NCBI RefSeq assembly: GCF_000002425.4
Contig: NC_037255.1
Coordinates: forward strand, 4,877,477-4,941,476
Direction: 5' to 3'
From: Physcomitrium patens
Lineage: Eukaryota; Streptophyta; Bryopsida; Funariales; Funariaceae
Length of the DNA stretch: 64,000 nucleotides
Part shown: in pieces, positions 10,186 to 21,913 of the stretch
Position numbering within the stretch: position 1 is the first letter of the stretch
How the letters are laid out: each line of letters starts with the position of its first letter
Position numbers and translations under genes: made by a program
The notes under the pieces: generated by a model
What the model was told of the DNA's origin: nothing
What the model saw: the letters and a program-made list of their open reading frames with translations, nothing else
Database searches by the model: none

Positions 10186-10767
10186 TAAGAATTCAAAAGA
10201 TCATATCCTTTGGAATCCATTGGCCGATGGATCATCTTTTTGGTAAGATAAAGAGGTTGAGAAAAGAGAGATTGGAGTGCCAGACTGTGATAGTCATAAG
10301 CCGGGGCAAGCTTGGTATTACCTCTTTTTGTTTCTTTGTTGTTGATGAGTAATCAATAGTTTTTGAATACTGAGGAGTTAGTCTGGAGTACCACACTATG
10401 AGAACCGTAAGCCGAGATATTGAATTCTGTGTGATGAATTGAGAAATTGAATACAATAGATAAGCTGGAGATCAATAATTGAATATATATAAACCACAAA
10501 GAGAGTAAGTGAGAGATGAATGGATAAGAATATGGAAGTATTGTTGAATTGATAGTCGTAGAATGGATTATGGGTTGAATTAAGACGAAAGTAGTAAGCC
10601 TTGGTATTTTATAGTTTGATAATTGATTTCAGATAGCCAGAGTACAATCAATTGTGATACTAACAGACCCAATTGATATAACCAGTCTTTCTCCATGTTC
10701 AAACGCATCTCTATTAGTTCAATTGCTTTGATATATTGAAGCTTGAATACAAGGAGAACAACAGTAG
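10186..10767 (+). repeat. Solo-LTR-like element X, right part (D-family related)
   Basis: The stretch around 10280-10340, reading GATAGTCATAAGCCGGGG and on into a CCTCTTTTTG run, matches the reverse complement of the D-family LTRs (near 33040, 38350 and 60210), so X is related to D1/D2 in opposite orientation. It ends near 10767, where copy C's reverse transcriptase resumes. There is no internal coding sequence, so it is probably a solo LTR. Its exact ends are uncertain. Confidence 0.5.
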
Positions 10768-12384
10768 CATACAAAGAATATGAAGTTCATATTTTTCTCT
10801 ATTCTTATAATAGATTAAGATATTATTTAGATTATAGATAATAAAGCCATTTAAAAATACTTAAAAAAACCATTAATTATATGTTGGAAAGTTGTTGGTA
10901 TATTTTTAAGTCCAAAATACATGATATTAAATTTGAAATTTCCATACGTAATTCAAAATGCAGTCTTTCATTCATCTCTTTTTTTGATGTGTACTAGATT
11001 ATATATTCCTTGTAGATCTATTTTTGTGTAGATTTTAGCTTAATTTAACTAATCATAAAGTTTAGATATTAATGATAGCAGATATATTTTTTTTATGGTG
11101 ATTTTGTTAGATCCTTGATAATTGACATATATCTCTAATAATTAATCTTTTTTCTTTACAAATAAAATTGGAACTCTTGCTAGAGATTTGAAATGGTGTA
11201 TGAAGTTCTTGGCTAAATTTTCTTCAATATATTCCTTGAATTCAACCAACTCATTTTATAATAAATTATAGATTGGTCTAAATGGTGGTTGAGTTCTTTC
11301 TCGAGGATCAATTGAGTAGTCATAGGAATAATATTTCAGAAGAGTATGCACATTCTTCTTTTCAAATATATTTTAAAAATCTTGATATTGGCTTGAAGTT
11401 TCACTTGAAGTCTTTTCACTATTAGAAACAAATGTGATTTAAATGATACAAGATAATCCTATTTTTGTAGTATGAAAGAAAGCACTTACACCTATAAATA
11501 CAAGTTTAATTGTAGTAGACTTATAACTTTCTACTTGATTAACTACACTCTTAGTTATACTTTCAAAAAAATCAAGACTATAAAAAATTCAATCTATTTA
11601 AGGATTATATTTTTTTAGCCATGATAAATCTAAAATAACTGGATTAAAAAGAAATCTAATGATATTAAAGATTATAAAGCTACTATGACCATTAGTTGTT
11701 ACATCTATATAAAAGATTTCATGAGTAATATCTTGTGAAGACAATGGACGACCATCTATGACTTCTATATGAACAAGTTTAATTTTCTTTACTAAAAGTA
11801 TGCTAAGTCTTTTAACAAATTCTTTATCTAAAAAATATGTTAAGGCTCTTGAATCTAATAAGGTAGAAGCTTTGTAATGTTTAGGTCCTAAAATAAGACT
11901 TATTCTAAAACAAAGAGAGGATTTTGAGGAAAAAATATGACCTTCACTCGGTATTATACAAGGTTCTAGCCACATGGTTCTTATTATAGGTAGATAAACT
12001 TATTTTTTGACATATTATCTTCTTTAACAACCATACTTTTTATTTTTTAATTATATTAATTTTTTAGATAATATTAAATAATCTATTTAGATTCTCTATA
12101 ATACAAGTATAATCCTTCTTAATGATGGCAAGTCTTTTCTTATTCAATAAGAGATTTGAAACATATTACATCAATTTACATATCTTATATTTTTAAATAT
12201 ATGTGTTGAAGAGATGTTGGTGTTGTTATTGAATTATAGTAATGTTGAGGCATATTTGTGTGACTCTTAGATGAAAATTCAAAAAGAAAATTATCATTCT
12301 TTATAGCAAAGTCAATTGCTTGAATCAATATTTGAGGATCAAGTAAGTTGAGCATCAATTTTTTTAACTCATATTGTAATCTAT
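10768..12384 (-). pseudogene. RT, protease and gag C-terminus of copy C
   Basis: Read on the minus strand, this follows B from the reverse transcriptase palm (about 10780-11300) through the linker to the protease (about 11598-11975, with the D-S-G motif reduced to D-S-R) and the gag zinc-knuckle region, stopping inside gag at 12384. N1 is inserted there. The longest open stretch is the protease. Confidence 0.75.
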
Positions 12385-13262
12385 TGTTAAGAAGGCAAGC
12401 CTCCTTAAAAAAACATGGTGTCCTTGATCACAAGTAGGTTATAAGAAGGTACAATATTATTTCAAATGAAATCAAATATAAAAGGCAGTTCAAAAGCTAG
12501 ATACAATTTTTAGATTAATTTCTTCCTTATACTATGATGCACCCAATTCTTAATCCTAATCTCAAATCTAAATTCTTTTTCACTAAAATATCTATAATTC
12601 ATTTATTATTAATTCAATTTATGTAAAATTTAGTTCATTAAGAATAGAAAAAAAGAAGAAGAAAATCCAATAAATGGCATAGAAAAGCCCAAATCAGTCT
12701 TGAAATTCACTGCTCAAAAATTCCAACAACTTCCTTCTATAAATTTGTTTAAATCTCTTTCTTCATAGTTCTATTTCCTGCAAACTAAGGCTTCTTGAAA
12801 AGCTCACAATCAGATCTAGGTTTCTTCCAAATATTAATAAAAAAAGATAAAAATGCAAGAAGTGGCATAAAAAACTCCAAATTAGGATTGAAGCTCTTCC
12901 CTCAAAAATTCAAACAACTCCCTTTCTACAAATTTGCTTAGATCTTTTTCTTTATAATTTTATTTTTTACATACTATAGCTTGTTGAAAAGGTTACAATC
13001 AGATCTAGCTTCTCTTTAAATATCAATTCAAAAAGATAAAAATATAAGAAATAGCATAAAAAAATCCAAACTAATGTTCAATCTCTCGTTCTAAAAACTC
13101 CAACAAAAATAAAAAAATCCTACTTATTCCAAAATCTCTATCCTAAAAGTCTTTCATTACTTACCTTAGACCACTATATAATTGAGTATTTATCTTAAAA
13201 GAAAATATCTTCAAGCTCAAATAATCTATTCAAGCCAACAACCTCTTATTCTAAAATCTACA
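12385..13262 (-). repeat. N1 left (3') LTR with internal tandem duplication
   Basis: It aligns with the right LTR base by base over the first 44 positions from TGTTAAGAAG. It contains two tandem units of 188-189 bp starting at 12676 and 12864, whereas the right LTR has one unit (16235-16421). This accounts for nearly all of the length difference. Confidence 0.6.
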
Positions 13263-13432
13263 CTCACAACTATCTAAATTAAAGAGTGTATGGATAAAAG
13301 ACTCACTTGCATCTTTGTACTTATGTGCTATATAGGTGCTTTTTAAAAATCTAAAAACTCCTCATTGGCCTTCAAAAGAGCTTCTTTCAATTGGTCTCTA
13401 TTTTATTTATAATTTAATCATATTATAAAAAA

Positions 13433-13790
13433 TTATATTGACTTTTTTCTATCATAGTTTTTAATCTTTGTATAGTAATTATTTAAAACCTTCATTTCTA
13501 TTCTTGTAGCCATGATATAAGATTTTTCTAAAATAAGTAGATAAGTAGTAAATTTTTTTATAAAGAAATTTTGCTCTATCTTCTTTATCTCCAGTCCTTG
13601 TCCTAACTCTTGGACATGTCCTATACAAATTACTTCGTTCATTGTTGGCAACCTTTAATACATATCCATGGTTAACATCAATGAACCACTTATCCATCTC
13701 ATAAATCCTTTTTGATATGATATTGATTTCCGACCTATGATTAATAAGTGCCAAAATGTGCTCCTTGATGTCTCGCAATCTCAATTGAGC
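13433..13790 (-). pseudogene. N1 protease-like region
   Basis: The minus-strand reading matches the W1 protease (51540-51840): the block I-x-A-L-I-N-H-R-S-E-I-N-I-I-S-K here corresponds to I-V-A-L-V-D-H-G-F-E-I-N-L-M-S-K in W1, followed by a conserved H-G-Y/W segment and further matching residues. The catalytic Asp is Asn here and the following Gly is Arg. It ends close to the LTR with no reverse transcriptase after it. Confidence 0.65.
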
Positions 13791-14499
13791 TTTTGTGGTA
13801 GTTTTAGCTTAAAAAAGATGTAAAAATTGAGTATTCATCTTTTCACCCTCAAATCTCTAATAAAAAGTATAATTATACATATTTACGTCACTTATATCTA
13901 TACTATGCTCTATCTCTTTATTGCTTCTTACTTTTCTTTGATTTTTGTCTCTACTATGGCCTTGAGTAGTCACCTCCTTCCTTTTAAGTAGCATCTCTTT
14001 AAACATAGGTGCTTAAAGTTGAGAGAAGACTTTCTCTATCTCTTCATCATCTTTTTTTATCAAATAAAAATTCAATATTTTTACCATATATGCATCTATT
14101 TTTATTTACTTCTTTTTTTTGATGATATCAATGATTAGCTCATATAAGTCTTTTTTGCAATACTAAGTTCTTTCCTCAAGGTGAATTCAATTTTTGCATC
14201 AAAAATCTTCTTCTCCAAAATTTTCTTCATATCAATAGAACTTCCAATGTCTAATTGAAGCTTATAAGAAGAATCTTTATCTTTAAGCTTATATAAGTAT
14301 TTTTTTTTTTTTTTTTTTGTATTTTATTCTACCCTTTTGAGCTCCAGTACTGCTTCTTATTTAAGATGAAGGCACTACTTAAGCTTTTGGATAGAAAGGC
14401 CTTTTTCTTCATTGAGTAGACTGCTTAATCTTTGGTGGCCTCTTCTTATTGGAGAGCTCTGCTACATCTTGAGAGGATCTAGTCTTCTTTTCGTCCACA

Positions 14500-15945
14500 A
14501 TGGCATCTTAATTTTTGAAATCTTTATTAACAATTAAAAAGACTTTGATATTAATAGCATCAACTAGGTCATTCCAACTTGTTGCTCTTCTAGTAACTTC
14601 TATTCTTCTAATCAAAGCTTCTCTCAATGGCCTCAAAGTAGCCACCATGCCTCTGATGTCTATCTCAATGAGATAAGATTTGGCCTCTCTTACATGTAAT
14701 CTACTTGCTCTCTTAACAAAGTCTTCTATAAGCTTTTTTATACATCCTCTTCCAAAATTGAGTTCTAAAAATTGCCTCATAGTGGTGAGCCTAACTCTAT
14801 CTTCTTTGAAGAAGATAATAATTTTTTTTTTTTCAAGTTATTATAATTAGAGCATTGTTTTTTTTCTTTTATTTATGCTTAGGACTATCATAATATATGC
14901 ACTTTTTTACAAATCCCTTTGATCTTTTTAATTCATGCAAAAAAATAGTCTTTTGGCTTTTTTTCAACTCTTTCATCTCTACTTTCAATTTTTTCATGCC
15001 TTAAACCAATTCTTCTAGAATATCTTTGGAAAGAGTCTTACATATCTTTTGGATTGAAATAGATGTCACTGGACTTGATGGAATGATTGACATTATAGGT
15101 AGTAAAGCTTCACAACTCAAAGTCACTCATCTTGTATTCATGCACTATTACTTGGTCACTAATAATACTACATCTTCTACTCTCTTCCAATTATTAATTA
15201 AACCTCTCTTAGTGGACTTATTAACTAAAAGAAAAAAAATCATATTGTCTAGTGCTTCATCTACTACTTATAAAAAGAACTCAGTTTTCCTCGTATTCAA
15301 TAAAAGTCTCTCTAACAATGAGAGTTGAAAGAAATTTCTTTTAAATTTCCTAAGCAACTTGTTGAAGGCCATAGACTTCTCTGGTTGTTGCTCAATTCAT
15401 TCCAAAAATATCTTCTTTGTGACTCTATCTAAATCTTTATAAAAAAATCATCTTTTAACATCTCTTCAAAGTCACTCTTTGCTTCTAAATTATCTCTATG
15501 CGAATCCTTCATCATTTTTTTTTAATTTCAAAAATACATATCAATTCAAAATTAGAAATATAGTATGACTCCAAGACTTGATGTACCTCTATTTCTTTGA
15601 CATATGCTCAAAGAAACTTATTGATGTTTCTTCCATTGAATCTTTTATGCTTATTGACCACCTCTTGTAATATTCTCTTTTTATTTGATTGTACCTTTTA
15701 CAATCCCTTTATAAACATACTCAAAGCCAAATAAAAATCATTGATACTTGATTCTTTAGTACCACTTCTACCAGCCTCTCCAAAATCATCTATTATCTTC
15801 AAATATAAAAAATCTCTCACTTTTTTTCTTATAATTCTTGAATTCTTTTTTATACTCTAAGCTTGCATTTTAGTTCTATAATTCTATTGTGCTCTACTTG
15901 TATTGCCAATGGCTCTAAGGATGCTCTTGGTAGAAGCACCAAATT
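14500..15945 (-). pseudogene. N1 gag-like region
   Basis: Minus-strand sequence around 15300-15440 matches the W1/W2 gag block that reads K-K-L-F-L-E-W-I-E in W1. An open stretch at 14508-14780 is Arg-rich and unrecognised. Many stops and frameshifts are present. The 5' end faces the right LTR, as expected for a minus-strand element. Confidence 0.5.
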
Positions 15946-15957
15946 TTTGTCAAAAGA

Positions 15958-16630
15958 ACAAACTTTCTCAAAAGAATATTAGAACTTTGATCACAAGTAG
16001 GTCACATGAAAGCAGAATGTTATTCCAAATGAAATCAAATGTAAAAGATAGTCCAAAGACTAGGTACAATATATAGATTAATTTCTTTCTTGTATTAGAA
16101 TGCATCCAATTCATAATTCTAATTTCAAATCTAAATTTTTTTCATTAAAATATCTATAATTTATTTATTACTAATTCAATTTAGTAAAATATTAGATCAT
16201 TGAGAATAGAAAAAAAGAAGAAAATTCAATAAATGGCATAAAAAATTCCAAATTAGTTTTGAAATTCACTGCTTGAAAATTCTAACAACTTCCTTCCACA
16301 AATTTTTTTAAATCTTTTTTTTTATAGTTCTATTTCTTACAAACTATAGCTTATTGAAAAGCTCACTATCAAATCTAGTTTTCTTCTAAATATCAATACA
16401 AAAAGATAAAAATAAAAAAATGGCATAGAAAAATTCAAATTAGTGTTGCATCTCTTTTTCTAAAAATTGTAGCAAAAAAAAAAATCTTATTTGATTTCAA
16501 AACCCCCATCCAAATCTTCTCTCAATATCTACCTTGAACCATTATATAATTAGATATCTATCTTAAAAAAAAATATCCTCAAGCTCAAATGATCCATTCA
16601 AGCTAACAACCTCTTATTCCAAATTCTATT
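15958..16630 (-). repeat. N1 right (5') LTR
   Basis: It starts TGTCAAAAGA and aligns with the left LTR from end to end, with only one copy of the 188-bp unit. On the minus strand it is followed after a few bases by TGGTGCTTCTACC, a possible tRNA primer-binding site that I cannot assign to a tRNA. Confidence 0.55.
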
Positions 16631-16734
16631 CAAATTTGTAAATAGATTAGTATTATGTTCTTTCTCTCTTATCAATAAAATAAATTATCCTTCAAATAAC
16701 TTTGATGTATTTAAATTAAATGCATCACAATATT

Positions 16735-17343
16735 GTAGAAAAATTGGCTTATAAGAGTAGTATCATTTTACTTGATATCATTTATAAGTTGTTAAAATTA
16801 TGAAGTATATGATGTTACTAATTAATTGTGTTATTACAAAATATGGATCTTATTGGTTTCAATACAAATTACATCACGTTCTCTATATGTAGATAAAAAA
16901 TCCACCAAAAAAGCCTTCAAATTATTTAATATTGAATCTTATCATTGAAAAAAAAAAAAAAAAAATCATGATAATGCTAAACTTGAAAGAAATATATCAA
17001 TGAATCTAACTTATAATCCTAGAATTAGATAGCTTTGAAGTTAAAGTTCAATCAAAAGTTGTACTTAACTGATAAATCTTCAAAATTTGGCTCTTGTACT
17101 ATCAAAATTTTCAGATAATACAATCCTTGGTTTTCCAACAATGTAAGAATATTCTATAATAAGAAAAGAAACATGATTTGTTATAGAGGTTGAAGCAACT
17201 TCAATCATTTCTATATCTTTGTTTCCTACCATTCTTATTGTATTTTGTAATAGTAAATTGAATTGATGCATTGCAAGTATTAACTTCTTCAATTGTTCTT
17301 GTATTTGTACCATTGCACTCTTTATTTCAAGAAGCTATGCCAT
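16735..17343 (-). pseudogene. gag: gag N-terminal half of copy C
   Basis: It starts at ATG 17343 (minus strand), the position equivalent to the gag start of A and B, and follows the same frame. The three nonsense positions of A and B are also stops here: TAA at 17011-17013, TGA at 16942-16944 and TAA at 16792-16794. A run of A residues near 16951-16967 adds an indel. Confidence 0.75.
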
Positions 17344-17555
17344 AATAATACTTAGAAAAGCAAAGATGTCTAATATCACTCAAAACAAATAGAAAAAAAG
17401 ACTTAAGAATAAAAAAATACTAAAGATAATATCAATTTAGAAAAAGATAATCTACAACTTCTAAATATGCTTATGTCTTATGAAGAAAAAGAAATAATCT
17501 ACTTTTAATCAAAAAAAGATAAAGCTCTAATATTATAAATATATTCTTATTAATT

Positions 17556-18139
17556 TATCAAGAATAAGAATTTGATAGAATCAAATAATCAAGTGAGACT
17601 TTTTTCAAAGAAGTATGATAAAATAGAAGTAAGAAAATATATATATTAAAAATAAATTAAAATGGCTATTGTCAAAAAATAAGAAAACTAAAGACTCTTG
17701 AATCTAGACTAAAACAACTATAGGATTGATATAAGTAAAAATAACTTCATTCTTACCTTTATATATACTATCTACCTAAGAGCTATGTTGCAATGTTATA
17801 TAGGATATTTAATATGTGTTGATTTTACAAGCCACATGTTTTAACTTTCAAAGAAAGTTTTCTAAAAGTATACCATATAGTTAGCTTATTCCACAAACTA
17901 TCCACACGAATGATATGTGACTAATTTATTGATCAAGTTTTTAACGTGAAAGTTAAGTAAAGTATAAATACATATAAAATCAAAATTGTGTATATGAAGC
18001 ATTTGAAAAACTTTTCTAAAAGATATTATGAAATTAATCTATTTTTATCTATTTTTATCTATTTTTATCTATTTCTACTTAATTATATAAGTAATTATTA
18101 GAGTAATTATATATGTCTATGATAATATATCTATGACAT
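17556..18139 (-). repeat. 5' LTR of copy C
   Basis: It starts TATCAAGAATAAG (TGTCAAGGACAAG in B) and ends at CTATGACA. It is slightly longer than the left LTR because of a small repeated stretch near 18100-18138. The TATA region is recognisable. Confidence 0.7.
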
Positions 18140-21100
18140 TTCTTCTAATTTAACTATTTTAAAATTATCAAGGTTAAAAAATTATAATTTTAAAAATAGA
18201 TTTAATTTTTCATAACCATATTTTTTTTCATAATTTTTTAAAAGTTTTTGCCAAGTAAATAGATCAGATAAGATCAATACATCTAAACTATTATTGATAG
18301 GTGCAAGAGCTTTCATGCATGTAGCAAAAGAATGGTCAATTTTTGCTATATATTCCACACCTATTATTGATAGAAAAAATATTTTAAATGGTAATCCAAG
18401 CCAACATCAAGATTATTAAGATACTTTTAAAAAAAATATAGGTATTCTTTCAAAGCATCATCCTTTTAATAGGTTCAATGAACTTTTAGAATGAGCTCAA
18501 CCACTATCTAGATAAATCTATAGTCCTATCATTAAACAAGTTGCATGCATTCAAGAAAGATATTAATAAAAATTTGGCTGAGAAATTTGTGTACCATTCA
18601 AAATCTTTAATACGGGCTTGTATCTTATTTGTAAAGAAAAAAGATTAGTTTTTGGTAATATATATGAACTGTTGAGGTATCAATAAGATTGCCATTAAAA
18701 ATAGGTATCTTCTATCTCTAATTTCAGGACTTTTTGATCAATTCAATCAAACAAAGATCTATACAAAAATAGATCTATTAGGAGCATACAACATGGAATA
18801 CATTAAAGAAAGAGATTAATAAAAAAACTATATTTTAAATTAGATATAGGCATATTGAATATAATATCATGTCTTTTAGACTTATAAATGTATTAGTTGC
18901 TTTTTAACATCTAATTAATAATTTTTTTTTGTGAATTTTTTAATAATTTTATTGTTTGTTATGTAGATGATATTTTAATTTACTCTAAGAGCATAAAAGA
19001 GTATGAAATTCATGTTTGTCGTATATTACAAAAACTAAGAGATACAAGATTATACACTAAGATAAAAAAGTGTGTATTTCATATTATTCAAGTTGACTTT
19101 TTAAGGTTTATTATGTCAAATGATGGTCTAATGATGGATCCTAAAAAGATTCAAAATATTATAGCTTGAAAGATTCCAAAAATAATCTGAGATGTGTAAT
19201 TTTTTTTGAAATTTGCGAATTATTAGAAGATTTTCATCAAGAACTTTTTTGAAGTTGCTGCTTTTCATATGCATTTGAGATGTAAAGAACAAATTGAATT
19301 AAATAAAGATACTAAAGTATCTTTTGAATCCTTAAAGATAATATTTATTTTTGTACCAATCTTATATTATATTAATTTTTTAAGACTTTTTTTATATAAA
19401 AAAATAAATTTGACTTTGCTATAGGTATTGTTTTATTACAAGTAGGAGCAGATAATAAATTCAATCTAGTAGCATTCTATTTCAAAAACCTTTTAAAAGT
19501 CGAAATTAATTATATAATCTATAATAAAGACTTTTTTATAATTGTGGATTTGTTTAAAGAATGACATCATTATTTAAAAGAAACCTCAAATCTAGTTATC
19601 ATATATACAGATTGTAAGAATTTTAATTACTTCATGTCAGTTTATATTTTAAATAATTGCCATATCCATTAGACCACGTCTTTATTAAGATTTTATTTTA
19701 AAATTATTTATCAATCCAAAAATAAACAAGATTTATCAAAAATCTTTTTTACGTATTCTTATTTTATACTCAAAGAAGAAAATATAACTTTTGATCAATA
19801 AAGAATGATTTTCTTAAAGCTAAAATATTTTCATCTTTGAGCAATAAAATCAATATTGATTGTTGATTCAACCTTTGTCAAACAAGTTCAATAAAGTATA
19901 TCCTCTAATCTTTTTATTCATGATATTAAGAATAATTTTTCTAAGTCTCGATATTTTTAAATTCAACTTAAAAAAAATCTATTCAATCTTAAGGAACAAT
20001 TATATATTTTAAAAGATAAAATATCATTACGTGTTATCAAAACTCATCACAACTTTGTAACAGCTAAATATTTTAAATGCAATAAAACTTTAAAGCTAAT
20101 ATCTAAAGATTTTTAGTAGCTTCAAATGTGAAAGGTAGTTAAAGACTTTGTACAATCATATGACATTTATTTAAGATCAAAAACTCATCATCATCAATCT
20201 TATGGACTTTTTTAACCATTATCTATTTTGAAATAATCATACTCTTTTATTTCTATAGATTTTATTATAGATCTTTTAGTTTTAGGTTTATGTAATTTTA
20301 TATTTGTGATGGTAGATTGTTTTATCAAGATGGCATAATTTATATCATATACAAAATCTATCTCAAGTAAAGAAATGTCTAAGCTTTTTTTGACAACATT
20401 TATCACTATCATAGATTTTTCAAGGATATTATATTGGATAGAAAGATTCAATTTTTATAAAGAACTTAAAAAATTCTTTTTAAGATTCTAAAGATAGATA
20501 TAAAGCTATCTTTTACTTTTTATCTTCAAATTCATAAACAAATAAAGTATGTAAATTAAGTTTTGGAAGAATATTTAAGATATACCATCATTTATCTATA
20601 AAATGATTAGACAACTCTTTTACTATTAACAGAGTATCTTTATAATAATATAATATATTTTTTATGTAACTAATACTTATCTTTATTAATTATGGTTATC
20701 ATCTATGTCTTAATATTTTTGATTTTTCAAAAGTTATTAATCATGTGGCAAAAGATTTGACAAATTATTCATCTAAACTACATACCATAATGAAGGTACA
20801 TTTAAAAAAACTCAAAAACAATAAAAGGCCAATATAAATGTGTACTACAAGGAGCAACCTCAATTCAACTTTGGCAATAATATATGATTATTTTATGACA
20901 ATACTAAGATAAACCACTGTTTTGATAAGTTAGATTATTATAAGCTTTGATCATTTTTTATTTATGAATAAATAAATCTTCTTGCTTATTGATTATATCT
21001 ATCAATGTCTATGAGGATTTATCCTATATTCTATATATTTCATCTTGAGTCATTAAAACAATGAATATCTTAGGAAGAAGACAAACACCACCTCCTTATA

Positions 21101-21300
21101 TAGAAGTAGATAATAATCAAAAGTTTAAGGTAAAATCTTAGATTCAAGGCAATACGAAAATAGATTGAAATATCTTATTCATTAGTAGAGATATGATATT
21201 AATGAATGTACATGAAAGCCAACAAAGAATCTTATAAATGCAGCAATAAGGGTTGAGGTTTTTTTTATTAATGACATCTATCAAAACTAAGATGATAAAT
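18140..21300 (+). pseudogene. pol of copy E: protease end, RT, RNase H, integrase, chromodomain
   Basis: This continues the protease sequence broken at 884. The order matches pol of A: linker (18310-18480), reverse transcriptase (about 18520-19200, with the Y-x-D-D region near 18960), RNase H (about 19390-19640), integrase (about 20040-20700) and chromodomain (about 21110-21280). Stops and indels occur throughout. At the position of A's stop 8577 it still reads CAA, and at A's 8433 it reads CTA, which shows those stops in A and B are derived. Pol ends within about 70 nt of the polypurine tract: the extra 3' ORF is absent. Confidence 0.75.
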
Positions 21301-21361
21301 AGTGAGATCCATAAAAGATGATAACTATTTCTTAAAGAACTCATTTCTAGAAGGGAAGTAA

Positions 21362-21913
21362 TGTAATATATATATCTATATATATATATATATATATATT
21401 CCAATATTTATCTATATGCTTAATAGAAATGAATAAAAAGAGATTAATTTCATATTATCTTTTAGAAAAGCTTTCTAGAAGCTTCATATATGTGGTTTTG
21501 ACTTACATATATTTGTAGTTGATTAATAGGTTAAAAACTTGGTTAACAAGTTAACTACATATCACATGTATTGATAGCTTGTAGAACAAGCTAACTATAT
21601 GGTATACATATAGAATACTTTTCTTACAACTTAAAATATATATTTTGTAAAGTCAATAGGTGTTGGAGGTCCTATAGAATATTACCACATAGTTTTTAGT
21701 TAAATAGTATATATAGAAGAAAGATTAAAGCCTTCTTTATTCTTGTCAATGCTTTTTTAGTCTTTAATCTTATTTTAAGACTTTTTAGTCTTCTTGTCTT
21801 TAAAAATAGTTATTCTAGTTTAATATTAAATCATCTTTAAGTGATTATTTAATCTTTTCAAGTAAGATAAGAATATATTTAGATTTAATTTTTTGAGATA
21901 CATGTCCTTAATA
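21362..21913 (+). repeat. 3' LTR of copy E
   Basis: It follows AGAAGGGAAGTAA and matches the LTR of A over about 550 nt, ending at CCTTAATA where A has CCTTGACA. A TA-dinucleotide run (about 21365-21400) expands its start. The primer motif ATTCTTGTCAA is kept at 21740-21750. Confidence 0.75.

Larger units (their letters stand above)
12385..16630 (-). mobile_element. N1: W-related LTR element lacking RT and integrase
   Basis: Two LTR-like repeats (12385-13262 and 15958-16630) flank a region that on the minus strand encodes gag-like and protease-like sequence of the W family and then runs into the left LTR. I find no reverse transcriptase, RNase H or integrase, so it is a deleted, non-autonomous derivative. 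It interrupts gag of copy C, which resumes near 16735. The 104 nt at 16631-16734 are unassigned, so the right end is uncertain. TCTAT at 12380-12384 would be the left target duplication; no clean right partner is visible. Confidence 0.6.
885..18139 (-). mobile_element. Chromovirus copy C, composite, interrupted by X/A and N1
   Basis: This is an old minus-strand copy of the family of A and B, inserted into E. Its own sequence is in three pieces: 885-3687 (3' LTR, extra ORF, pol back to reverse transcriptase), 10768-12384 (reverse transcriptase to gag) and 16735-18139 (gag start to 5' LTR). They join in order when the insertions X (with A inside) and N1 are removed. An internal deletion near 2455 removed part of integrase. 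All genes are broken by stops and indels. The LTR termini are degraded but recognisable. Confidence 0.8.

Noticed and set aside
15026..15328. Plus-strand ORF of 100 codons
   Set aside because: It is antisense to the gag region of N1.
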